Source: Nocardiopsis sp. YSL2
GTDB taxonomy: Bacteria; Actinomycetota; Actinomycetes; Streptosporangiales; Streptosporangiaceae
NCBI RefSeq assembly: GCF_030555055.1
Contig: NZ_JAMOAO010000001.1
Coordinates: forward strand, 5,518,001-5,582,000
Length of the DNA: 64,000 bases
Direction of reading: 5' to 3'
The position numbers and the translations under genes are program-made. Below are positions 57,633-64,000 of this stretch, piece by piece. A model generated the notes under the pieces. The model saw only the letters and a list, made by a program, of their open reading frames with translations. It did no database searches and was not told the DNA's origin. Every line of letters starts with the position of its first letter. Position 1 is the stretch's first letter.

Positions 57633-59207
57633 ATGCAGATCAGTGAGCTGGTCGCCGTCAAGCGGCTGCACCTGCGGTTCCTGACGGGAGCCGAGCACCA
57701 GCACCGCACCGTGCGCTGGGCCTACACCACGGATCTGCTGGAGCCCGCCCGCTACCTGCGCGGCGGCGAGTTCGTCCTCACCGGCATGATGTGGCGCACC
57801 CGGCCCGAGGACTCCGAGATTTTCGTGGCCTCCGTCGTCAGCGCCGGGGCCGTCGCGATCGGCGCCGGCACCGCCCTGGGCGAGATCCCCCCGGACCTCA
57901 TGGCCGCCTGCCAGGCGCACGACATCCCGCTCGTGGAGGTCCCCTCCGAGACCTCCTTCGGCGCGGTCACCGAAGAGGTCCTGCGCTCGCTCACCCAACG
58001 CCGCTTCACCACCATCGCCGAGACCCGCGACCGCCACCGCCGCCTGATGGCGGAGGTCGCGGCGGGCGCCGACTTCCCCTCCGCCTTCGCCGACGCGGCC
58101 ACCCACGCCTCGACACGTGCCTGGGTGATCTCCTCCACCGGCCGCCACGTGGCCGCGACCACCGAACCGCTGGCCGAGCACGACCGCGAATGGATCGCCG
58201 CCAGAGCCCTGACCTGGTCGTCCTTCCCCCACACCACCCGCCTGCCCGTCGAGGGCGGCCGCGTACTCACCGTCGTACCCGTCCAGGCCAAGGACTCCCA
58301 TCCGCTGTCGAACTGGCTGCTGGTCTGCACGGGCGACCACCAGGTGTGGGGCGACGAGGAGCACGAGGCCGTCGCCGAACTGGTGTCGGTCTCGGTGCTG
58401 GCGCGCAGCCGGGTGGAGGAGCGCGCCCTGACCGACGCCCGCCACCTGGAGGGGCTGCCGCGCCTGCTGGCCGCCCAGCGCTTCGACGAGGTCACCGCGC
58501 TCATGGACGGCACCGGTGCGACCGCCGGGACCAAGGACGGGGGTCACGTGGTGGTGAGCGCCGTGATGATGCCCGAGCCGCGCGTACCCGACCTGGCGCG
58601 GCGCGTGCTCACCGAACTCGTCGCGGACTGGCCCGGCGCGGTCGTGACCGGCGAGAACGACACCCTGGCCGTGGTCCCGGTCGAAGGCGGCGAGTCCCAG
58701 GCGCGCGAGCGCGCCGAGGAGATCCGGTCCGAACTCGTCCACCGCGCGCGCGTCCTGGAGGGCGGACTGCTGGACTACCGGCTCGCCATCGGCCTGAGCT
58801 CAGCCGCGCACGGCGTGCCCGAGCTGCGCGGGGCCGCCGTGGAGGCCCGCCACGCGCGCCGCCTGGCCGAACTGCGCGGCGGGCGCTCACGCGTCATCGC
58901 CGGGGCGGAGATCGACTCCCACGAGCTCCTGCTGGCCTCGGTGCCCGAGGAGGTGCAGACGTCCTACCGCGAACGCCTGCTCGGCCCGCTGGTGGCCTAC
59001 GACCGCGACCACCGGTCGGAGCTGGTGACGACCCTGGAACGGTTCCTGGAGCACTCCGGGTCCTGGCAGCGCTGCGCCGCGGCCATGCACGTCCACGTCA
59101 ACACCCTGCGGTACCGGATCGGCCGGGTGGAGGAGCTGACCGGCCGCGACATGAGCAGCCTGGAACACCGCGTCGACCTGTTCCTGGCGCTCAAGCTCCG
59201 CGACTGA
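57633..59207 (+). CDS. pucR: PucR family regulator of purine catabolism
   Basis: A 524-residue PucR regulator. The N-terminal PucR domain (about 5-125) contains VRWAYTTDLLEPARYLRGGEFVLTGMMW and ACQAHDIPLVEVPSETSFGAV. A central GGDEF-like CdaR domain follows. The C-terminal HTH_30 is LVTTLERFLEHSGSWQRCAAAMHVHVNTLRYRIGRVEELTGRD. It is divergent from the xanthine dehydrogenase/deaminase genes, the classic PucR arrangement. GAGGGAAG precedes the ATG. It is the second PucR-type protein in this window; the other controls the guanidino operon. Confidence 0.92.
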   Translation: MQISELVAVKRLHLRFLTGAEHQHRTVRWAYTTDLLEPARYLRGGEFVLTGMMWRTRPEDSEIFVASVVSAGAVAIGAGTALGEIPPDLMAACQAHDIPLVEVPSETSFGAVTEEVLRSLTQRRFTTIAETRDRHRRLMAEVAAGADFPSAFADAATHASTRAWVISSTGRHVAATTEPLAEHDREWIAARALTWSSFPHTTRLPVEGGRVLTVVPVQAKDSHPLSNWLLVCTGDHQVWGDEEHEAVAELVSVSVLARSRVEERALTDARHLEGLPRLLAAQRFDEVTALMDGTGATAGTKDGGHVVVSAVMMPEPRVPDLARRVLTELVADWPGAVVTGENDTLAVVPVEGGESQARERAEEIRSELVHRARVLEGGLLDYRLAIGLSSAAHGVPELRGAAVEARHARRLAELRGGRSRVIAGAEIDSHELLLASVPEEVQTSYRERLLGPLVAYDRDHRSELVTTLERFLEHSGSWQRCAAAMHVHVNTLRYRIGRVEELTGRDMSSLEHRVDLFLALKLRD

Positions 59208-59278
59208 GCGCGCGGTCGGGCGCCCGACCGCGCGAGCCCTCCCCGGTTCTGTCACCGGCGGCGGCTAGGGTGCGCGCG

Positions 59279-59980
59279 ATGAGTACCGACCTCTCCACAC
59301 CCCTGACCACCGACGCCGACCTGTCCGGAACGGACCTGCGCGACGCGCTCGCCGAGCCCGCCGGACAGCGCCGGGAGTTCGTGCGCTGCGACCTGTCCCA
59401 GGCCGACCTGCGCGAGACCGACCTCGTGGACGCCGTCTTCACCGACTGCCGCCTCGACGGAGCCCGGCTGGACCGGGCGCTCCTGGACGGGGCACTCCTG
59501 ACGGGCGGCAGCGCCTCGGGCGCGACCCTCGCCGGGGCGGAGTGCGCCGACGCCCGGTTCGAGCGGGTGGACCTGGCCAACACGCGCTGGCAGGGCGCAC
59601 TGCTCACCGACGCGGCCTTCTCCGGCTGCCGGATGACGGGGGCGGGCCTGACGTCGCTGCGCGGGGTGGGGTACTCCTTCGCGCACTGCAACCTCATGCT
59701 GGCCCGGTGCAAGGGCCTGTCCCTGCGGGGGCTGACGCTGGAGGGCCTGCGCATGGACGAGGCCGACCTGGCCAGTGCCGACCTGCGCGAGACGGTGTGG
59801 GTGGAGTCGCGGCTGCGCGGCGCCAACCTGGTCAACGCGCGGTTCCAAGGCGCGGACCTGCGCGGCGCCGACCTGGGGGAGCCGGGCCTGGACCAGGCCG
59901 GATACCTGCGCGGAGCCACCATCAGCCCGGCGCAGGCGGGGGCCATCCTGGGGGCGCTGGGGATCACGGTGGCGGAGTAG
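59279..59980 (+). CDS. pentapeptide-repeat protein
   Basis: A 233-residue pentapeptide-repeat protein. Repeats of the A(D/N)LXX type run from about residue 15 to 215 (DLSGTDLRDA, DLSQADLRETDLVDAVFTDCRLDGARLDRALLDGALL, ADLASADLRETVWVESRLRGANLVNARFQGADLRGADLG), predicting a right-handed square beta-helix. Some members mimic DNA and protect gyrase from quinolones (Qnr/MfpA); many have no known role. The central part (FERVDLANTRWQGALLTDAAFSGCRMTG) matches the Qnr-like subgroup loosely. It stands alone. Confidence 0.88.
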   Translation: MSTDLSTPLTTDADLSGTDLRDALAEPAGQRREFVRCDLSQADLRETDLVDAVFTDCRLDGARLDRALLDGALLTGGSASGATLAGAECADARFERVDLANTRWQGALLTDAAFSGCRMTGAGLTSLRGVGYSFAHCNLMLARCKGLSLRGLTLEGLRMDEADLASADLRETVWVESRLRGANLVNARFQGADLRGADLGEPGLDQAGYLRGATISPAQAGAILGALGITVAE

Positions 59981-60225
59981 GAACCGCGGCGGGGGAGCGG
60001 GGCGAGGGGCCGCCGGGCGCGGGGACGGCGGCCGGGTGCCGCCCCCGCGCGCCCGTCGGCGGGTGCGAGGACGCGAGGGCGCGGTATCGGCGCTGATGTG
60101 CCGGTCCGCCCCGTCGCCCGCCCTCAGAGTGTCCGGAAGGTGTCTTGTGGCGAACGGCGTTCGAAACTACGGTCGGTTCCGAGCCGGGTTGTCGAACCGG
60201 TTCGACGCCTCCTTGAGGAGAACAC

Positions 60226-61941
60226 TTGCACCCCCCGTTGAAACGGACGCTCGCGCGTCTGTCCGCCCTCACTCTGCTCGCCGGTGTCATCGCCGCGGGG
60301 CCCGCCTCCCCCGCGAGCGCCGCCGACCTGACCCTCACCGTCGACGTCGGGCAGGTCGTGCGCCCGGCGACGCAGGTCGCCGCCGGCGGCCTCTACGGAG
60401 TCGGCTCCGACTCCCAGCCGACCACGGACATGCTGCTGCCGCTGAACCCGACCAGCTTCACCCAGCCCCCGCCCGGCACCACCCACCTGGGCAACGGCGC
60501 CACCGAACCGTGCTGCGACGCGCTCGACGTGGGGCACAACATCACCAGGGCCGGTGCCCAGCAGTTCATCCGACTGCCCGACATCTATCCCACCTTCCCC
60601 TACGAGTGGCAGGGGTGGGGTGACTGGGAGCAGAAGGTCACGACCATGGTCAACGACCGCCTGGCCGCGACCGACACGACCAACATCCACGGCTGGGAGC
60701 TGTGGAACGAGCCCGACTGGACGTGGGACACCCAGGCGGCCGGCTCCTTCAGCGACGGCTGGACCCGCACCTACAACCTGGTGCGGTCCCTGGACCCGGT
60801 CACTCCGATCGTCGGACCGAGCCCGTCGGTCTACCGGCACGACGACATGCTCGACTTCATGACCCACGCCCGCGACACCGACACCCTGCCGGACGTGATC
60901 GTGTGGCACGAACTCGACGACATGAACTGGGACTCCTTCGACGACCACGTCGCCGACTACCGCGCCATCGAGCAGCAGCTCGGCGTCTCGCCGCGCCCGA
61001 TCGCCATCAACGAGTACAACAGCTTCAACCAGATGGACGTCCCGAGCGTGGCCCTGCACTGGATGAGCGTGTTCGAGCGCCACGGCGCGCGTGAGGCGCA
61101 CCGCGCCTACTGGTTCGAGGCCGGCACCTTCGACGGCCTGTTCACCCTGGACAACGAGCCGACCGCGTCGTACTGGCTCTACCGCTGGTACGGGGAGATG
61201 ACCGGCAACATCGTGGCCACGACCCCGCAGAGCTGGCTGGACGGTGTGGCCTCCTACGACTCCAGCCGCCAGATCGTCAACGTCGCCTTCGGCGGCGACT
61301 GGGGCGACAACACCGTCGACGTCACCGGCCTGGACTCGTTCGGTTCGTCGGTCGACGTGCGGCTCCTGTCCACCCCCGGATCGGGTCGCCACACCCACGT
61401 CGCCGAGCCCACCGTCGTGCGCGAGGAGACCATGCCCGTCTCCGGCGGCCGGATCTCGGTTCCCGTCAACGGTATGGACGCCGAGGGCGCCTACCGGCTC
61501 CTGGTCACCCCGGCGGGCGGGCCGGCCAGCTCCTGGCAGCAGGTGTACGAGGCGGAGAACGCCACGGTCGTCAACGCGCAGACCCGGTCCTCCGGCGAGG
61601 CGTCGAACGGCTACTACGTCGGCGGGATCGACGGGGACGCCGACATGCGCTCGGACTCCTTCGTGGACTTCACCGTCAACGTGCCCGAGGCGCGCGGCTA
61701 CACGATGACCATCGACTACGCCAACGGCACCGGGGCGACCTCCACGCACGGTCTGGCCTACAACGGCAGCGACTGGTCCACGGTCTCCTACCCGCCGACC
61801 GCCGGGTGGGGACAGTTCGCGACGACGAGCGTGACCGTCGACCTCCAGGCCGGATACAACGTGATCCGGCTGGCCAAGGGCTCACCCCACTTCGAGGGCG
61901 GTACCGGCTACGCCGAGATCGACAGCATCACCCTGTCCTGA
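60226..61941 (+). CDS. secreted clan GH-A glycoside hydrolase with C-terminal CBM (CBM35/6-like)
   Basis: A 571-residue exported enzyme. The signal peptide ends near ASAAD at residue 33. The TIM-barrel part (about 40-370) has the acid/base motif WELWNEPDW and a likely nucleophile in IAINEYNS, as in clan GH-A families such as GH39-like enzymes. A short beta domain follows, then a carbohydrate-binding module from YEAENATVVNAQT to the C-terminus (GYAEIDSITL). The TTG start is unusual but is backed by GAGGAGAAC at ideal distance. It probably degrades a plant or fungal polysaccharide. A strong terminator follows. Confidence 0.85.
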   Translation: MHPPLKRTLARLSALTLLAGVIAAGPASPASAADLTLTVDVGQVVRPATQVAAGGLYGVGSDSQPTTDMLLPLNPTSFTQPPPGTTHLGNGATEPCCDALDVGHNITRAGAQQFIRLPDIYPTFPYEWQGWGDWEQKVTTMVNDRLAATDTTNIHGWELWNEPDWTWDTQAAGSFSDGWTRTYNLVRSLDPVTPIVGPSPSVYRHDDMLDFMTHARDTDTLPDVIVWHELDDMNWDSFDDHVADYRAIEQQLGVSPRPIAINEYNSFNQMDVPSVALHWMSVFERHGAREAHRAYWFEAGTFDGLFTLDNEPTASYWLYRWYGEMTGNIVATTPQSWLDGVASYDSSRQIVNVAFGGDWGDNTVDVTGLDSFGSSVDVRLLSTPGSGRHTHVAEPTVVREETMPVSGGRISVPVNGMDAEGAYRLLVTPAGGPASSWQQVYEAENATVVNAQTRSSGEASNGYYVGGIDGDADMRSDSFVDFTVNVPEARGYTMTIDYANGTGATSTHGLAYNGSDWSTVSYPPTAGWGQFATTSVTVDLQAGYNVIRLAKGSPHFEGGTGYAEIDSITLS

Positions 61942-61960
61942 GGGCCGCGTCCCCGGGCGC

Positions 61961-61997
61961 GGCAGCGGGCCCCGTCGCCGAGACGGGGCCCGCTGCC
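61961..61997. terminator. very strong bidirectional hairpin terminator
   Basis: A perfect 16-bp stem (GGCAGCGGGCCCCGTC with its complement) and 5-nt loop GCCGA, between the glycoside hydrolase and the convergent AhpD-like gene. Confidence 0.8.
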
Positions 61998-62017
61998 GGT
62001 GTCGGAGGACCGGCGGC

Positions 62018-62491
62018 TCAGGCGAACCGGCCGGGCCGGTGGTCGCCGGCCGGGTTCTGGATCATGACGTTGAGGCGGTTGAAGGCGTTGATGAGGGCGA
62101 TACCGGCGACCAGGGCGGCCAGTTCCTCCTCGTCGTAGTGCCTGGCGGCGTTCTCCCAGACCTTGTCGCTGACTCCGCCGGCGGCATCGGCGATGCGGGT
62201 GCCCTCCTCGGTCAGTTCCAGGGCGGCGCGCTCGGCCCCGGTGAAGACCGCGGCCTCGCGCCAGGCGGCGACCAGGTTGAGACGCACGGGGTCCTCTCCG
62301 GCGTGGACGGCGTCCTTGAAGTGCATGTCGGTGCAGTAACCGCAGCCGTTGATCTGGCTGGCCCGCAGCCGCACGAGTTCCCGGGTCGCGCGGGGGACGG
62401 TCGACTCGGAGAGGACCCGGCTCGCCGCCACGAAGTGCTTCATGACCTTGGTCGAGAGCTCGCTGCCGAAGGGGTCGATACGGGGCTGCAT
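62018..62491 (-). CDS. AhpD/carboxymuconolactone decarboxylase-family protein
   Basis: A 157-residue CMD-family protein of the alkylhydroperoxidase AhpD type. The redox motif is ASQINGCGYCTDMHFKDA, with the CxxC pair and downstream His of the peroxidase active site. The C-terminal ALVAGIALINAFNRLNVM helix is conserved. Members reduce peroxides or lack known substrates. It is a single gene. Confidence 0.9.
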   Translation of the reverse strand: MQPRIDPFGSELSTKVMKHFVAASRVLSESTVPRATRELVRLRASQINGCGYCTDMHFKDAVHAGEDPVRLNLVAAWREAAVFTGAERAALELTEEGTRIADAAGGVSDKVWENAARHYDEEELAALVAGIALINAFNRLNVMIQNPAGDHRPGRFA

Positions 62492-62688
62492 GGTGTCTCC
62501 TCGCCGTGTGCGCGGTGCCTGTCACTCAACTGACAGATCGGGCGGGCGGAATGTGACAGCCTGTCGGCCCGAGTGGGGGTGGTGCGGGCCACACGTCAAC
62601 GCCGCGACGCGCTCGGGGGTGTTCGAGCTCACCTGCCTGCCTGTTGTGGTCCATGGTGCGTGATGACGGCGTGTCCTATCGTGGCGTG

Positions 62689-63081
62689 ATGAACGAGAAC
62701 CCCCCACAGAACCCGGTGCCCCACACCGCCCCGCCCCGGGCACACGGCCGAGTCGTGCAGCCCCACCCGTACGCCCCTTCCGCTCCGGCGCGGCCGATCC
62801 CGCCCAAGCGCCCTTCGAACGCGCTCGGGGTCCTGTCGATCGTGTTCGGCATCCTCGCCGGATTCGTGGGCGTGGTGATCGTCATCCTTCCGTACCTGTT
62901 GTTCGTCCTCGGAGGCGGCGGAAACGCCGAGGGGTTCGACGACTTCGCCAGGGCGTTCGGATACACGGGCGGGGCAGTCGTGTTCGCGGGGCTCCTGCTC
63001 TTCGTCTTCGGCATCGTCCGCACGATCACCCGGAAAGGCGCCCGACGCAAGTGGGATGAGGCGTATCGCCGGACGTACTGA
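62689..63081 (+). CDS. small two-helix membrane protein of unknown function
   Basis: A 130-residue protein. The N-terminal 50 residues are Pro-rich and polar (PPQNPVPHTAPPRAHG). Two membrane helices follow (NALGVLSIVFGILAGFVGVVIVILPYLLFVL and GGAVVFAGLLLFVFGIVRTI), ending in a basic tail (RKGARRKWDEAYRR). This layout is common in actinobacterial DUF4190-like or sortase-neighbour membrane proteins, but I cannot assign a family. No strong ribosome site is visible before the ATG; two upstream in-frame starts exist. Confidence 0.65.
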   Translation: MNENPPQNPVPHTAPPRAHGRVVQPHPYAPSAPARPIPPKRPSNALGVLSIVFGILAGFVGVVIVILPYLLFVLGGGGNAEGFDDFARAFGYTGGAVVFAGLLLFVFGIVRTITRKGARRKWDEAYRRTY

Positions 63082-63097
63082 CCGCCGGCAGCCCTCG

Positions 63098-63125
63098 GTC
63101 CCCGCCCCGGCGCGGGGTCGGGGAC
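63098..63125. terminator. hairpin terminator between convergent genes
   Basis: GTCCCCGCCCCG and CGGGGTCGGGGAC form a stem of 12 bp with one bulged base. It lies between the small membrane protein gene and the convergent DUF397 gene. Confidence 0.65.
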
Positions 63126-63133
63126 AGCGGGGG

Positions 63134-63304
63134 TCAGGCGGAGGCGCGTACCGCGTCGAGTAGGGCTGACCATTCCTGGGAGTCGAAGGAGAGCTGGCCC
63201 AGGTCCCTGTTCTGGGAGTCCCGAACACCAGTGACCCAGTCTTCCTTGACTTCGACACAGGCTCCTGTGTTTCCGCTGTAGGTCGATGTGTGCCAGTCCG
63301 TCAC
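63134..63304 (-). CDS. DUF397 domain protein (second copy)
   Basis: A 56-residue DUF397 protein: W-H-TSTYSG at the N-terminus, ACVEVKEDWVTGVRDSQNRDLGQLSFDSQEW in the centre, and a final ALLDAVRA helix. It begins with GTG inside the TGA of the preceding DUF5753 gene, exactly as in the pair at the left end of the window. It looks intact although its partner is truncated, so if it acts as an effector it may be left without its normal regulator. Confidence 0.88.
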   Translation of the reverse strand: MTDWHTSTYSGNTGACVEVKEDWVTGVRDSQNRDLGQLSFDSQEWSALLDAVRASA

Positions 63305-63885
63305 GTCGTCTCTCCCAGTGAAGCGATGAAGTCGATGGATTCGTTCGGTGATAGCGCCATGCTCTGCAGCGCGCCGAACCGCTGCTGGCAGTCTGCCACC
63401 ACGGAAACATCGGTGATCACGTGTCCTCCTCCCGGTGCCTCCGCGTACACAAGGGACTCCACGGGCGTCATCCGCATGGTCATAAAGGCCCAGTCCATCG
63501 CGCTGTGCGCCCCTCGGTCGAAGGGGAGTACCTGGAGTCGTAGATGGGGCATACGCGCCCGCGCGATGAGCGCCTCGTACTGCGCTTTCATCACCTCGGT
63601 TCCGCCTACCGACCTGCGCATAGCACCTTCCTCGATCACGAACAGCGCTAGCGGGGGATTCTCGCGATCGAGGATCCTCTGCCGATCCATCCTCCGCTTC
63701 AGGCGCTCCTCGAGTTCCTGTTGACTCTGTGGTGGGAACGACGCCCACATGACAGCTCGTGCGTAGCTTTCGGTCTGGAGGAGTCCAGATGTGACCTGGG
63801 ACTGAAAATCCTGGATGACCTGGGTCTTTCGCTCGATCTCAACGAACTTCCCGAGCCACCAAGGTTGCGTCTGCTTCGCCCCCGG
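63301..63885 (-). pseudogene. truncated Scr1/DUF5753 regulator lacking its HTH
   Basis: The frame encodes the DUF5753 half of a Scr1-type regulator: LGKFVEIERKTQVIQDF, VTSGLLQTESYARAV, then LRLQVLPFDRGAHSAMDWAFM, and a normal C-terminus overlapping the DUF397 start. The N-terminal XRE helix-turn-helix is missing. Going upstream, the frame meets a TGA just before PGAKQTQPWW, and the DNA beyond belongs to another gene. The first in-frame start (ATG, MWASFPPQ) lies in the middle of the domain. A protein from there would not bind DNA. I treat it as a remnant with possible residual C-terminal expression. Confidence 0.8.
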
Positions 63886-63937
63886 TCAGGGCGGCGGCCA
63901 GTTCGGGGTCGAACGGGGGGCGGGCGGGAGTCGTCAT
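63839..63937 (-). pseudogene. N-terminal fragment of an unrelated gene joined to the Scr1 remnant
   Basis: A 32-codon frame starting ATG with GAGG upstream reads MTTPARPPFDPELAAALTG, then continues GEADATLVAREVR before a stop. The first 18 or so residues look like the start of an alpha/beta hydrolase or similar enzyme (FDPELAAAL is common there). The rest is out-of-frame regulator sequence. The switch near 63886 looks like a deletion junction that removed the body of one gene and the HTH part of the next. Confidence 0.55.
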
Positions 63938-64000
63938 GGGTGCCTCCGGGCGTGGGCGAAGCGTGGTGTGTGCTGTGTCACCATTGTCGATCTGTGGCGC

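Noticed and set aside
1..64000. tRNA, rRNA, CRISPR arrays, insertion sequences, attachment sites, replication origin
   Set aside because: Looked for cloverleaf-type sequence, regular spaced repeats, transposase motifs and terminal inverted repeats by eye; none found.

Overview
The window looks like chromosome of a high-GC actinomycete, most likely Nocardiopsis or a close relative. The evidence is the very GC-rich third codon positions, frequent GTG starts, Scr1/DUF397 gene pairs at both ends, many TetR/MarR/PucR regulators, and coupled stop/start overlaps (ATGA, GTGA). I see no tRNA, rRNA, CRISPR array, insertion sequence or replication origin.

Layout. 1-2.7 kb: SnoaL-like protein, methyltransferase, small excisionase-type HTH protein, and an intact Scr1-type regulator/DUF397 pair of lower GC. 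3-12 kb: NADH dehydrogenase-like flavoprotein, TetR/flavin monooxygenase pair, nucleoside kinase-like protein, DUF4916 NUDIX protein, STAS protein, two bacterial-PH membrane proteins, and an SPFH/ribbon-helix-helix pair. 12-20.3 kb: Uma2 nuclease, CYTH-CHAD protein, FAD dehydrogenase, alcohol dehydrogenase, dimethylargininase-like hydrolase, TetR. 20.4-29 kb: MarR/SnoaL divergon, an agmatinase-family ureohydrolase / ThDP decarboxylase / aldehyde dehydrogenase operon with its PucR regulator (fits the arginine transaminase route through 4-guanidinobutyrate), and a GAF regulator. 29-35 kb: lipoprotein, aminotransferase, D-Ala-D-Ala ligase-like protein, molybdopterin oxidoreductase.

35.4-43.4 kb is the highlight: what appears to be a complete sigma-54 regulatory module in an actinobacterium. 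It has a divergent RpoN with a recognisable RpoN box, an AAA+ enhancer-binding protein with a GSFTGA loop, and two near-identical -24/-12 promoters (TGGCACG-N4-CTGCT). One promoter precedes a HEVGH metalloprotease-like gene plus rpoN. The other precedes a three-gene operon: a duplicated glycine-rich protein, a 536-residue unknown, and a peptidoglycan-recognition amidase. Actinobacteria are generally regarded as lacking sigma-54.

43.4-59.2 kb: a fused xanthine dehydrogenase-type enzyme, PI-PLC, Ser/Thr kinase, NCS2 purine permease, then a three-subunit xanthine dehydrogenase with an 8-oxoguanine/guanine-type deaminase inside the operon and a divergent PucR regulator (purine catabolism). 59.3-64 kb: pentapeptide-repeat protein, secreted glycoside hydrolase with a carbohydrate-binding module, AhpD-like protein, small membrane protein, and a second Scr1/DUF397 locus. 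In that locus the regulator has lost its HTH and is joined to the first codons of an unrelated gene, which looks like a deletion scar.
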